64,000 nucleotides of DNA from the NCBI RefSeq assembly GCF_001595645.1, contig NZ_LNKT01000001.1:248001-312000 (forward strand), written 5' to 3'. Within the stretch, counting starts at the first letter, position 1. Each line of letters begins with the position of its first letter. The position numbers and the translations under genes are program-made. A model generated the notes under the pieces. The model was not told the DNA's origin. It saw only the letters and a list, made by a program, of their open reading frames with translations, and did not search any database. This stretch comes from Sulfurovum riftiae. GTDB taxonomy: Bacteria > Campylobacterota > Campylobacteria > Campylobacterales > Sulfurovaceae. Positions 8,171 through 16,937 of this stretch are shown piece by piece.

Positions 8171-8827
8171 ATGGGAGAACATGAACATATGCCGGTCCAA
8201 AAGGTTGCCGACACTTCCATAAAAAAGAACGGTGAGATTTCAGACCAGGTCACTGCACAGGTGGCCATGGCACTCAGTACACTTGACGGCCGCTACAAAG
8301 AGAATATAGCCGACTATGCCCAGGAGCTGCACAGCTGTACACACAAGATCGATATGGCACGTATTGACCTTGACATGATGCGCAAACAGAAAGAACCCTA
8401 CAACAATGAACTGCTCTCTGCGGAAAAAGAGGTGGAGTATGCACTGCGTCTTCTTGAACGTCTGACAGAGCAATGTATCCAAAAGACACTGGTCGTTGCC
8501 GAACTTGAGACCGAACTGGAGAACCTTGGCCACTCCGGGGAGAGCGAAGCTGTACTCCAAAGCAGACGTACAGAGCTTAAGAGCCTGGAGCAGGAGATTG
8601 GTGACCTGGAACTGACCCTGCTGAACCATGAACTTGAAAAGCAGAATGTTCTGCTCAAAATGGAGCCGATCGAACGCAAGATCGCTGCACTGGAGAAAAA
8701 GATCCGTGAACTTGAATCGGAAAAGCGCTATATAGAATCAACGCATCTGCACCGCATTACGCAGGTCGTACAGACACAGCCGTCGAAACTCCCGCCTGTT
8801 ATAGAAGATACCCCCAAGACCTCCTAG
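8171..8827 (+). CDS. Unknown cytoplasmic coiled-coil protein
   Basis: 218 aa. Residues about 50-190 are almost unbroken heptads (for example LKSLEQEIGDLELTLLNHEL), with a short Pro-rich tail. There is no signal or membrane segment. It follows the membrane-anchored coiled-coil gene with an 8-bp gap, so the pair could form a complex. A strong bidirectional terminator follows. No family recognised. Confidence 0.7.
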   Translation: MGEHEHMPVQKVADTSIKKNGEISDQVTAQVAMALSTLDGRYKENIADYAQELHSCTHKIDMARIDLDMMRKQKEPYNNELLSAEKEVEYALRLLERLTEQCIQKTLVVAELETELENLGHSGESEAVLQSRRTELKSLEQEIGDLELTLLNHELEKQNVLLKMEPIERKIAALEKKIRELESEKRYIESTHLHRITQVVQTQPSKLPPVIEDTPKTS

Positions 8828-8875
8828 TCTTCATTTTCTCTAAATACTTTTTACTTCTCTTAACAGAGCATTCTG

Positions 8876-8902
8876 AAAAATATGACAATCTGTCATATTT
8901 TT
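8876..8902. terminator. Bidirectional intrinsic terminator
   Basis: AAAAATATGACA-ATC-TGTCATATTTTT: a perfect 12-bp stem with a 3-base loop and a T-run on either strand. It ends the coiled-coil operon. Confidence 0.85.
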
Positions 8903-8957
8903 GATCTGTAACCTTTTTACATTCTACAATTATGGAGAAGACCGTTAGGAGATTGCT

Positions 8958-9476
8958 ATGAACGAATTGGTATTGCAGGGTGAGATCGGTGAGCGTATAT
9001 TTACTTTGAGAGGTAAAGAGGTGATGCTTGACAGAGATTTGGCAGAACTGTATCAGGTTGGTACAAAAGTGCTTAATCAGGCTGTTAAAAGAAATATTGA
9101 AAGATTTCCTCAAGATTTTATGTTTCAAATGACTAAACAAGAATTTGAAAATTGGAGGTCACAATTTGTGACCTCCAATGCAGATAAGATGGGACTTAGA
9201 AGAGCACCTTATGTATTTACCGAACAGGGTGTGTATATGTTGGCCACCGTTCTGAAAAGTGATGTAGCAATAGATGTAAATATTGCCATTATGAGAACGT
9301 TTGCAAAACTGAGAGAATTCAGCAAACACTACAATGCTTTGGCAAAGAGGATCATGGAAGTAGAAAGAAAAAATGACAGACAGTACAAAGAGCTGAAAAA
9401 AGCACTGGATGAATTAATGGCCGGATCTAAAGTTGTTGAAAGTAAAACCATAGGTTTTATAAAGTCTGATCAATAA
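8958..9476 (+). CDS. ORF6N-domain protein
   Basis: 172 aa. GEIGERIFTLRGKEVMLDRD, then LAELYQVGTKVLNQAVKRN and RFPQDFMFQ form a standard ORF6N domain (residues about 5-90), followed by TEQGVYMLATVLKS and a short coiled coil. ORF6N domains occur in phage antirepressor-type proteins and in mobile DNA; they are thought to bind DNA. It stands 12 bases before radC. This suggests an acquired small cassette. Confidence 0.85.
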   Translation: MNELVLQGEIGERIFTLRGKEVMLDRDLAELYQVGTKVLNQAVKRNIERFPQDFMFQMTKQEFENWRSQFVTSNADKMGLRRAPYVFTEQGVYMLATVLKSDVAIDVNIAIMRTFAKLREFSKHYNALAKRIMEVERKNDRQYKELKKALDELMAGSKVVESKTIGFIKSDQ

Positions 9477-9488
9477 AAAGGATTTTTG

Positions 9489-10157
9489 ATGTCACACCTC
9501 AAAACGATAAAAGAACTCCACAAAGATGACAAACCCAGAGAAAAGCTGGTGAAGAAGGGTGCGGAAGCACTGAAGAATGATGAGCTCCTTGCCGTGCTGC
9601 TCGGCTCGGGGATACAGGGTAAGGATGTGCGGAAGCTTTCCAGAGAGATCGTTGTGCTGATGGATACAGGGTTCGACGGGCTCACCCTCAAGAGACTGTG
9701 TGAAGTACACGGGCTGGGGCTTGCGAAGGCTTCGCAGATCATTGCGTCCATTGAACTTTCCAAACGCTACCTGATACGGACGAACAAACGCATAAGCTCT
9801 GCGGCGGATGTATATGAAGAGCTCAAAGCGTTTGCAGGGAAACAGCAGGAGCATTTTCTGAGCATTACGCTTGACGGGGCATCGCATATTATCAATGTCA
9901 GAACCGTATTCATAGGTACGCTCAACCAGAGTCTCGTTCACCCGAGGGAAGTCTTTGCCGATGCCATAGCCGACAGGGCGGCGGGGATCATCATAGCGCA
10001 TAACCATCCGTCGGGCACACTGGAGCCAAGCAGAGCAGATATACAGATAACCGACCGTCTGAAAGAGGTTGCGAAACTGGTAGGGATAGAGCTGCTCGAT
10101 CATGTGATATTGGCAAAGGAAGGCTACTACAGCTTTTCGGATGAGGGGTTGCTGTAG
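9489..10157 (+). CDS. radC: RadC family JAB-domain protein
   Basis: 222 aa. An N-terminal helix-hairpin-helix region (about 35-90) is followed by a JAB/MPN metal-binding domain with H171-N-H173-P-S-G and D184 as the expected zinc ligands. I use the ATG at 9489, preceded by AAAAGGA; a TTG immediately upstream is less likely. RadC proteins were named for DNA repair, but the family is now linked mostly to mobile DNA and natural transformation, and its enzymatic role is unsettled. It follows the ORF6N gene closely. Confidence 0.92.
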   Translation: MSHLKTIKELHKDDKPREKLVKKGAEALKNDELLAVLLGSGIQGKDVRKLSREIVVLMDTGFDGLTLKRLCEVHGLGLAKASQIIASIELSKRYLIRTNKRISSAADVYEELKAFAGKQQEHFLSITLDGASHIINVRTVFIGTLNQSLVHPREVFADAIADRAAGIIIAHNHPSGTLEPSRADIQITDRLKEVAKLVGIELLDHVILAKEGYYSFSDEGLL

Positions 10158-10189
10158 TTGACATAAGTTATCAAAAATGATAATATAAT
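10158..10189 (+). promoter_or_regulatory. Promoter with palindromic operator for the HigBA-like pair
   Basis: TTGACA at 10158-10163 and TATAAT at 10184-10189 flank the perfect inverted repeat TTATCA-AAAA-TGATAA (10168-10183). The spacing of the two boxes is 20 bases, rather long. A repressor on the palindrome would cover the promoter, as expected for autoregulation by the HTH antitoxin. Confidence 0.6.
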
Positions 10190-10201
10190 GGAGCTGAAAA
10201 G

Positions 10202-10522
10202 ATGTCTTGGAAAGTTACTTTTTATAGTGAAAAAGTTGAAAAAGAGATATTGGGATTTCCTGCCGGTATTTTGGCGGATCTTCTGCATATATTGGAAATG
10301 ATAGAAGAACTTGGGCCCAATCTGGGGAAGCCGCATACTGCGCCTATGGGGAATGGCCTTTTTGAAATAAGGGCAAAAGGAAGAGAAGGTATAGGACGTG
10401 CTTTCTTTGCCGTTGTGCTTGAAAAAGAGATCGTTATAGTACACTCTTTTATAAAGAAAACACAAAAAACACCTAAAAAAGAATTGGAAAAAGCACGAAA
10501 AAGACTGAAGGAGTTGAAATGA
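10202..10522 (+). CDS. RelE/HigB-type toxin (phage Gp49-like)
   Basis: 106 aa. The pattern LHILEMIEELGPNLGKPHTAPMGNGLFEIRAKG, then GRAFFAVVLEKEIVIVHSFIKKTQKTP, is that of Gp49/HigB toxins, which cut mRNA on the ribosome. The toxin gene comes first and overlaps the antitoxin gene by 4 bases (ATGA), as in higBA loci. Confidence 0.88.
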   Translation: MSWKVTFYSEKVEKEILGFPAGILADLLHILEMIEELGPNLGKPHTAPMGNGLFEIRAKGREGIGRAFFAVVLEKEIVIVHSFIKKTQKTPKKELEKARKRLKELK

Positions 10523-10803
10523 GCAGAACTACGTTAAAAAACTTTAAAGAAAAAGCATTTCAAAAGCAGGGTGTACAGGACGAGTATGATGCCTTGAGAC
10601 CTGAATATGCCATTAAGAAAAAACTTATTGCAATGAGAAAAGAAGCAGGTTTGACACAGGAGAAGCTTGCAGAGATCATGGGAACCAAAAAGAGCAACAT
10701 TTCCAGATTGGAAAGTTTTAAAAGCAGTATCTCTCCCCGTATTGAAACACTCATAAAGTATGCCGAGGCGACAGGACATGAGCTAAAAGTGGATTTTGTC
10801 TAA
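10519..10803 (+). CDS. HigA-like XRE-family antitoxin
   Basis: 94 aa. A helix-turn-helix of the Cro/CI type spans about residues 33-70 (MRKEAGLTQEKLAEIMG, then KSNISRLESFKSSIS). Its C-terminus is HELKVDF, common in these antitoxins. It should bind the toxin and the palindrome upstream of the operon. Confidence 0.88.
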   Translation: MSRTTLKNFKEKAFQKQGVQDEYDALRPEYAIKKKLIAMRKEAGLTQEKLAEIMGTKKSNISRLESFKSSISPRIETLIKYAEATGHELKVDFV

Positions 10804-10827
10804 CAAGATACCACATGTTATTACAGT

Positions 10828-11148
10828 ATGATAGAAAAAGCAGCAAAAGAGAGCAGTGTGAAAAAGCATATTAAAAAGTTTACCCGTTTTTCGAGGAAGA
10901 TCGGGAGGGGATTGAACATTGAGTTCAAAGAGACCGTGGCCATTCCTTCACTCCTGAGACAGAGAGAATACAGGAAAGCGGGTGAGCAGGTCCTTGACAT
11001 TGCCAGGATGGTGGGCCTAACCGTTGTGTGGATCGTGCCCGGCGGTGCGGTGATCACGACGATGATACTAAAGTTCTCGCATAAGAGCCGGCCCAGTGCC
11101 TTTCATCCGGATGAGGCGGCAGAGGAGGATGAACCCTCTTCCAAATAG
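10828..11148 (+). CDS. Unknown small protein with one membrane segment
   Basis: 106 aa. A basic N-terminal half (KKHIKKFTRFSRKIG) is followed by a hydrophobic segment at about 62-82 (MVGLTVVWIVPGGAVITTMI) and an acidic tail. The WIVPGG motif in a membrane-edge helix recalls the short LETM1-like proteins, a weak likeness only. It is convergent with ppk2 with an 11-bp gap. Confidence 0.6.
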   Translation: MIEKAAKESSVKKHIKKFTRFSRKIGRGLNIEFKETVAIPSLLRQREYRKAGEQVLDIARMVGLTVVWIVPGGAVITTMILKFSHKSRPSAFHPDEAAEEDEPSSK

Positions 11149-11159
11149 AAGGAGGTAGG

Positions 11160-12050
11160 TTACCCTATGAACTTTCCACTGCTTGTTCTCTGAGCATCCA
11201 TGATCTCTATCTCCCTTGCACCCGAAATGACGACTTCCGGATCGAGTGTATAGTCGATGCTGTCGTCTCTGCCTTCATAATTGAGAGAGTTGAGGATGAC
11301 CTTCAGCACTTCCAGTCTTGCTTTGTGTTTATCGTTGGACCGGACGACGGTCCAGGGAGCATTGTGTGAGTGGGTACGTTTGATCATCTCGTATTTGGTT
11401 TCAGTGAAATCATCCCATCTGTCCTGTGCCTGGACATCGATCTCGCTGAGTTTCCATTGTCTGAGCGGGTCGGTCTTTCTTCTCTCGAACCTTCTTGCCT
11501 GCTCGTCCTTGGTAACGGAAAAGTAGAGTTTTATCAGGATGGTGCCCTGACGGGTAAGGTCCTTCTCGAACCCTTTGACCCCTTTCATGAAATCGTCATA
11601 CTCTTTCTGGGTACAGAAGCCGAACACGGATTCGACCATGGCCCTGTTGTACCAGCTTCTGTCAAAGAGGACGATCTCTCCGCCTCTGGGAAAGTGCGAG
11701 ATGTATTTCTGGTAGAACCATTGCGTCCTCTGCTCTTCGGTCGGTTTGCCCAGTGCCACGACGCGGTAGTGTTTTTCATTCATGTATCGTGTGACCCTTC
11801 GGATGGTCCCGCCTTTTCCTGCGGCATCGCGGCCTTCAAAGAGGATGATCATCTTTTGGTTCGTCTCCTCCAGGTGTTTCTGCAGTTTGATGAGTTCCGC
11901 CTGGTAGGGCTTGAGTGCCTGTTCGTGTTCTCTTTTGCTCAGGGCTTTTTTGACTGTGTCATCCTGCACCTTTGACTTGCTGTAACTCTCTATAAGTTCA
12001 TTCAGAGAGACCATTTCTCCGTTTACTTCGACCTGATCATTTTTTTCCAT
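11160..12050 (-). CDS. ppk2: Polyphosphate kinase 2 (PPK2)
   Basis: 296 aa. Walker A GRDAAGKGG at 73-81 and Walker B/lid region EIVLFDRSWYNRA (D130, R131) define the PPK2 family, which moves phosphate between polyphosphate and nucleotides. Length fits a single-domain enzyme. It is the last gene of a cluster with two phosphate transporters, so it may manage phosphate stored as polyphosphate. Which nucleotide it prefers (ADP, GDP or AMP) cannot be told by eye. The start overlaps the preceding gene by 14 bases. Confidence 0.93.
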   Translation of the reverse strand: MEKNDQVEVNGEMVSLNELIESYSKSKVQDDTVKKALSKREHEQALKPYQAELIKLQKHLEETNQKMIILFEGRDAAGKGGTIRRVTRYMNEKHYRVVALGKPTEEQRTQWFYQKYISHFPRGGEIVLFDRSWYNRAMVESVFGFCTQKEYDDFMKGVKGFEKDLTRQGTILIKLYFSVTKDEQARRFERRKTDPLRQWKLSEIDVQAQDRWDDFTETKYEMIKRTHSHNAPWTVVRSNDKHKARLEVLKVILNSLNYEGRDDSIDYTLDPEVVISGAREIEIMDAQRTSSGKFIG

Positions 12051-12333
12051 TCTTTTCTCCTTTGGTTGTTTTTTTGTTTTGGGAATTACCGCTGTTCAGT
12101 TCTTCCAGGATCTTTTCACCTTTTTTGATCTGCAGGGTAATGATGTTCAGCTCTTCTTTTATCTCTTTTGATACTTTTTTGTCTGACTTCTTCTTTGCAC
12201 TTTTTTCAAGCTCCTCTTTTCTGGCTTTCAGCTTCTTCAAAAGACGCTTGATGGATTTCTTCTTTCCTGCATTCTCGAATTCATCCAGTTCCAGGATCTC
12301 TTTGACGTTCTCTATAAATTTTTTGATACCCAT
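12037..12333 (-). CDS. Unknown Lys/Glu-rich small protein
   Basis: 98 aa, highly charged and helical (KKSIKRLLKKLKARKEELEK), no membrane segment. It starts one base after the Na/Pi cotransporter stop region (they share base 12333) and overlaps ppk2 by 14 bases, so it is translated as part of the phosphate operon. No family recognised; a partner of PPK2 or the transporter is possible. Confidence 0.7.
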   Translation of the reverse strand: MGIKKFIENVKEILELDEFENAGKKKSIKRLLKKLKARKEELEKSAKKKSDKKVSKEIKEELNIITLQIKKGEKILEELNSGNSQNKKTTKGEKNGKK

Positions 12334-14150
12334 TATTTCTCCTCTTTCAAGATCGTTTTGACATCTTCTTCATTCAGGACCATCGTATCTGTCCCAAGCT
12401 CTTTCAGGTCGTTGTTCTCATCGACGAAAATGATCTCTGCCATAGCGATAAGATTCGTGCTGATGTTATAGGCATAGGTACTGTCATTCATCAGCGATGT
12501 TGCCATTTCATTGGTGATAAGGCGGTTCCGGATAAGGTTGTCCAGCGTACCGTTTGCAAGAATGTCGTATTTTTCCGTATGCAGCTTGGCTTTTGAAAGC
12601 AGTACGATGATCTCGTCCTCTTCCTTTGCTGTGGAGATCCGGTGGATAGTTCTCAACAGTTCGGCCAGGTCTCTTCTGATACCGTTGTATTGCTCCCTGA
12701 TATGCTCATTGGGACTGTGGGTGTATTTTATCAGGTTTTTCTGCAGATGTTTGGTGTCCTTCACCGCTTCGACGATATCTCTGTTGGCGAGTTTCAGTTT
12801 GTAGAGTGTACCGATGTCGGAGGGTGACATCAGAGACTGTGCTTTTGTGGAGAAGTCAATGATCTCGCCATAGATGCCCTTGATGTTGCGGTTGTAAAAG
12901 TCGTCAATGTCGAAAGCCCCCTCGGTATAGGTATCTTTGATGACCTCGTCGAGAGGAAGGGAGGAGAGGATATTGCTCCGTTTCAGATTCAATCCGTGTG
13001 TGATGACCTCGAAGGCATTCTCGTAAAGATGCTTCGTTTCCCTGATGATGGCGGCCATAGCAGTTGTGGGGAGCTCCAGGGTTGCTTCATTGAGGAACTT
13101 GGCATGGTCTCTCTTCTGTACCTCGGGAACATGTTTCGACCGTATCGTACGTTTAAGGAATGCCACAAGCCTGTCCACGAACGGGATGAACATCAGTACC
13201 CCCATGACCTTGAAGAATGAATCAAAAACGGCAAGCTTCAAGGTATGGTTGTCAGCTGCAATGCCCAGTGTATTACTGATGCTGTCGACCACAACGATGA
13301 TCTGATCGATGAAAAGTACAGCGACGATGGCTGTGACCATGTTGAATACAAAATGGCCTCCCGCCAGCCGTTTCCCGTCTATGTTGGAGCTCAGGGATCC
13401 GATGATGGCAGTGATGGTCGTACCAATGTTCGCCCCTATGGTCAGTGCCAGCGCATTCTCGTAACTTATCTGCCCTACAGAGAGGGCGGTCAGAACGAGT
13501 ATGATCGTGGCATGGGAGGACTGCATGACAACGGTAGCGAGAATACCGATACCTATGAATATGAGCAGGCCTTTGAATCCTCCTACGGCGAAAGAGGCGA
13601 GGTCGATCGTCTCTTTGACTGTCTCAAACCCCTCTTTCATATAGTGGATACCGAGGAACAGAAGTCCGAGTCCTGTCAGGGTATAACCGATACCTTTGAG
13701 GGATTTGGCTTTCTGGAAGATGAGAATGACACCGAAGACAAGCATGGGCATGGCATAGGCCGATATTTTCACCTTCAGTCCGAAGCCGGCCATGAGCCAT
13801 GCACCGGTGGTCGTTCCTATGTTCGCTCCCAGGATGATGCCGATCCCCTGGGTCAGGCCGATGAGTCCGGCACCGATGAATGAGATGGTAAGTACAGAGA
13901 CCAGGGAGCTCGACTGCATGAGTGCGGTCGTGATGAAACCGAAACCGATGCTTTTATAGAGTTTGTCGGTGGATCTCTGCAGGATTTTCTCCAGCATACC
14001 GCCGGAGAAGACCTTGAACCCCTCTTCGAGTGTAATCATACCGAAGAGGAAGATGGCGACACCTGCGGCGATCTCTTTGAAATGCGGGCTTACCCAGAAT
14101 CCATAGGCCAGAATGACCAGGATAGCGGGGAGAAATATTTTTTTCAGCAT
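12333..14150 (-). CDS. Na+/phosphate cotransporter with PhoU-like domain
   Basis: 605 aa. Two inverted repeats with the Na/Pi-cotransporter signature QSSS/QSSH plus GANIGTT are visible (around residues 77-110 and 210-245), among about eight to nine membrane helices in the first 350 residues. The rest is helical and PhoU-like. It imports phosphate with sodium at the inner membrane, or exports it in some relatives. It begins right after the PiT stop codon. Confidence 0.9.
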   Translation of the reverse strand: MLKKIFLPAILVILAYGFWVSPHFKEIAAGVAIFLFGMITLEEGFKVFSGGMLEKILQRSTDKLYKSIGFGFITTALMQSSSLVSVLTISFIGAGLIGLTQGIGIILGANIGTTTGAWLMAGFGLKVKISAYAMPMLVFGVILIFQKAKSLKGIGYTLTGLGLLFLGIHYMKEGFETVKETIDLASFAVGGFKGLLIFIGIGILATVVMQSSHATIILVLTALSVGQISYENALALTIGANIGTTITAIIGSLSSNIDGKRLAGGHFVFNMVTAIVAVLFIDQIIVVVDSISNTLGIAADNHTLKLAVFDSFFKVMGVLMFIPFVDRLVAFLKRTIRSKHVPEVQKRDHAKFLNEATLELPTTAMAAIIRETKHLYENAFEVITHGLNLKRSNILSSLPLDEVIKDTYTEGAFDIDDFYNRNIKGIYGEIIDFSTKAQSLMSPSDIGTLYKLKLANRDIVEAVKDTKHLQKNLIKYTHSPNEHIREQYNGIRRDLAELLRTIHRISTAKEEDEIIVLLSKAKLHTEKYDILANGTLDNLIRNRLITNEMATSLMNDSTYAYNISTNLIAMAEIIFVDENNDLKELGTDTMVLNEEDVKTILKEEK

Positions 14151-15782
14151 TTAAAGCACGATCCCTCTGATCATGAAATAGATGGCTGCGGAGAGTACGG
14201 CTGCAGCAGGAACGGTGATGACCCAGGCAGCGACGATCTTTTTGATGGCATCCCTTTTGACATATTTCACTTTCTCTGCACTCTTCAGCTGTTTTTTCGC
14301 CTCTTTGAGCAGGGCTTCCTCCTCATCGATCATTTTGTAGAGTTCAACGATCCTTTCGTAATCTGTTTTATCTTTCTCCTCTTTGGCTTCCAGGGTCTTG
14401 AGCTGTGCATGCAGTGCTTTGAGCTGTTTCTTTTCATCGAGGATGAGCTCTTTCTCATGTGCGATCTCATCTTTGGCATCTGTCGTGTCGAGATATTCCC
14501 TGAGGAAGCCTACACCGAAGATACCACCCACGGCAATATGCGTAGAGGAGACAGGCAGTCCCAGCTGGGATGCGATGATCACTGTGATCGCCGCTGCCAT
14601 TGCGACGGAGAATGCTCTCATCTGGTCGAGTTCGGTGATCTCGGAGCCCACCGTTCTGATGAGTTTGGGGCCGTACAGTGCGAGCCCGATGGCGATGCCG
14701 AGTGCACCGACACCCATGACCCAGAGCGGGATGCCCGCTTTGGCCGAGATGCCGCCGGTCATTACGGCATCGTTGATGGCCGCCAGCGGCCCGATGGCAT
14801 TGGCAACGTCATTGGCGCCGTGTGCAAAGCTCAACAGTGCTGCTGCAAAGATGAGCGGTACGGTAAAGAGCATGTTGATGCCTGCCCGGGAGTTTTCGAT
14901 CCCGGATGCTTTTTTGGCAAGGGTTGCTTTGACCAGGAAGTATACGATGAGTGCGATGATCAGGCCGAAGACCGCTGCAACGATAAAGGTCGGTTTTTTG
15001 GTATCGGGCAGAAAGACCAGGACATCCACAATACTCGGCCATACTTTTTTGAGTCCTTTGAGTGTCAGGTAGGTGATGAAAGCCCATGACATGATGGCCA
15101 CGAATATAGGTACCCATTTGACAGCGGCTTCGATCTTGTTCTCTTTGAAGATAATGGTCTTCTTGATGGCAAAAAGGAAAGCGGCTGCGATAATACCGCC
15201 GAGTACAGGAGAGATGATCCAGGATGCGGCGATCTTGCCCATGGTACCCCATGCTACGATACCGAATCCTGCCGCAGCGATACCGGCACCCATGACTCCG
15301 CCCACAATGGAGTGTGTCGTTGATACAGGTGCTTTTGCCATTGTGGCAAAATTCAGCCAGAGTGCTGCAGCCAGAAGTGCAGCCATCATCGCCCAGATGA
15401 ATGAATCGGTATTGGCGCCGAAGGCAGAAATGTCTATGATCCCTTTCTTGATGGTCTTGACGACATCACCTCCTGCGATCAGTGCTCCGGCTGCTTCGAA
15501 GATGGCTGCAATGACGATTGCACCACCCATGGTAAGCGCTTTTGAGCCCACAGCCGGCCCTACATTATTCGCAACATCATTCGCTCCGATGTTCATGGCC
15601 ATGTAGGCACCGAACAGGGCGGCTATGGCAAGAAATACATTATTTGGTATTCCTCCGGTGCTCATGAAACTGTATGTCAAGACTGCGACCATGAAAAAGA
15701 GTGCAGCCCCCAGTCTCACAAAGTCTATTCCGCTGCTCTTGATGGCTTCTTTCTGCATTTTTTTGATCGTTTTTATTTCCAT
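14151..15782 (-). CDS. pit: Inorganic phosphate transporter, PiT family
   Basis: 543 aa. Both PiT signatures are present: GANDVANNVGP in the N-terminal half and HGANDVANAIGP in the C-terminal half. There are about eleven membrane helices. A charged coiled-coil insert (about residues 440-510) lies before the last membrane helix. It is first in the phosphate cluster (PiT, Na/Pi, small protein, PPK2), reading away from the divergent L,D-transpeptidase gene. Confidence 0.94.
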   Translation of the reverse strand: MEIKTIKKMQKEAIKSSGIDFVRLGAALFFMVAVLTYSFMSTGGIPNNVFLAIAALFGAYMAMNIGANDVANNVGPAVGSKALTMGGAIVIAAIFEAAGALIAGGDVVKTIKKGIIDISAFGANTDSFIWAMMAALLAAALWLNFATMAKAPVSTTHSIVGGVMGAGIAAAGFGIVAWGTMGKIAASWIISPVLGGIIAAAFLFAIKKTIIFKENKIEAAVKWVPIFVAIMSWAFITYLTLKGLKKVWPSIVDVLVFLPDTKKPTFIVAAVFGLIIALIVYFLVKATLAKKASGIENSRAGINMLFTVPLIFAAALLSFAHGANDVANAIGPLAAINDAVMTGGISAKAGIPLWVMGVGALGIAIGLALYGPKLIRTVGSEITELDQMRAFSVAMAAAITVIIASQLGLPVSSTHIAVGGIFGVGFLREYLDTTDAKDEIAHEKELILDEKKQLKALHAQLKTLEAKEEKDKTDYERIVELYKMIDEEEALLKEAKKQLKSAEKVKYVKRDAIKKIVAAWVITVPAAAVLSAAIYFMIRGIVL

Positions 15783-16020
15783 ACTGCCTCACTTTTCATA
15801 TCAATTTTTTGGTATTACACTATTCTTTCATTATACTCCTAATATTCTTTACAGCATAATAAAAAGTAGAAGAAATTTCCATGTTGGAATGGTTATGGAT
15901 GAGGATGGAGGTGAAGTGGCAAAAGGTCTTGACCTGGAACTTCAGACATACTATAATACGTTTTCGATACACAGACATTTCACATTATTGATATAGAATA
16001 GTAATAAAAAAAGGGCTTGG

Positions 16021-16512
16021 ATGTTTAGAGTGGTCACGATTGTATTTATATTGTTTGCATTCTCTTCGGATCTTTTTGGATATAAAGAGATCGTGGTCGA
16101 CCTCTCAGAGCAGAGAGCCTATGCTATAGAGGACGGGGCGATCGTTTTTGACGGTCCGATCTCTACAGGGGTGAGGGGACGTGAAACGCCGGAGGGCGAA
16201 TACCGGATACTGCAGAAGAAACGACACCACAAGTCGAACCTCTGGCCCAAACCCGACGGTGGTGCGAAGATGGATTATATGCTGCGCCTGAGCAACAGCG
16301 GCATTGCGATGCACCTGGGGCATGTCCCCAAAAGCGGGCCGGCTTCGCACGGGTGTATCAGACTCAAGAACGGATTCGCGCAGCGTATGTATGAGTGGGC
16401 GAGGGTCGGTACCTATGTCTATGTCGAAGGGGATATAGAAGATTGGTATGTCATGAAGAACAGTGGCAAACGCGGCTACTATGACGAATACTTCATTGTG
16501 GATGCCTATTAG
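16021..16512 (+). CDS. L,D-transpeptidase (YkuD family)
   Basis: 163 aa. A signal peptide of about 20 residues is followed by a YkuD domain. The catalytic signature is H98 and S109-H110-G111-C112-I-R114. It acts in the periplasm, cross-linking or trimming peptidoglycan or anchoring proteins. Its 3' end overlaps the convergent cysteine-rich gene by 4 bases. Confidence 0.9.
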   Translation: MFRVVTIVFILFAFSSDLFGYKEIVVDLSEQRAYAIEDGAIVFDGPISTGVRGRETPEGEYRILQKKRHHKSNLWPKPDGGAKMDYMLRLSNSGIAMHLGHVPKSGPASHGCIRLKNGFAQRMYEWARVGTYVYVEGDIEDWYVMKNSGKRGYYDEYFIVDAY

Positions 16513-16937
16513 GACTTCGTAGCGTTACTCTCTTTCATTATCTCGAACCAGTCTCTTTTAAATACCTTTCTGATGAAAGACTCTTTGTGCGGCAGAAGGC
16601 AGCTGCTGCAGTCCTGATGGACGGCAGTGTCCGAGACAAACTGTTTCCCCTCTTTTGCATCGATGCTGCAGCTGCTGTAGTGTGTTCGGCCTTCTTCTTT
16701 GAACAACCCATCGTCGTCAAATCTGAAATACGGACAGGCGCAGAGATAGCAGTTGAGTATTTCCATCTCATGGCACTTTTTCGGCTCGGCATAGAGCGGG
16801 CAGAAGTCAGGTTCCTTCTCTACCATATTCTCAAAACGAAAATAGGCTATGACCTCTTCATTGCTCAGCGTTCTGAGCTTCTCCATGATCTTCCGGTGTT
16901 TCTCTCCATGTGTCCGGAACCACGCTCCATAGGTCAT
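16509..16937 (-). CDS. Cysteine-rich small-domain protein
   Basis: 142 aa from the ATG that overlaps the upstream stop (ATGA). Ten or so cysteines occur in pairs: FCPLY, KKCHEME, NCYLCACPYFRF, SSCS, and QDCSSCLLPHK. This layout matches the cysteine-rich small domain family (zf-like), whose members probably bind a metal or an Fe-S cluster. A longer frame to 17312 only shadows the membrane-protein gene. It is coupled to that gene. Confidence 0.75.
   Translation of the reverse strand: MTYGAWFRTHGEKHRKIMEKLRTLSNEEVIAYFRFENMVEKEPDFCPLYAEPKKCHEMEILNCYLCACPYFRFDDDGLFKEEGRTHYSSCSIDAKEGKQFVSDTAVHQDCSSCLLPHKESFIRKVFKRDWFEIMKESNATKS

Noticed and set aside
13245-13883. Long open frame on the plus strand inside the Na/Pi cotransporter gene
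   Set aside because: It is antisense to a clear transporter, has a biased Asp/Gly composition and no motif. It is a shadow frame.
14082-15089. 335-codon open frame opposite PiT and the Na/Pi cotransporter
   Set aside because: Antisense to two well-supported genes; its residues (many C, D, G) reflect the reverse of hydrophobic codons.
15880-15996. Short plus-strand frame before the L,D-transpeptidase gene
   Set aside because: About 35 codons, no ribosome site and no motif; the 238-bp gap is better read as a divergent promoter region.
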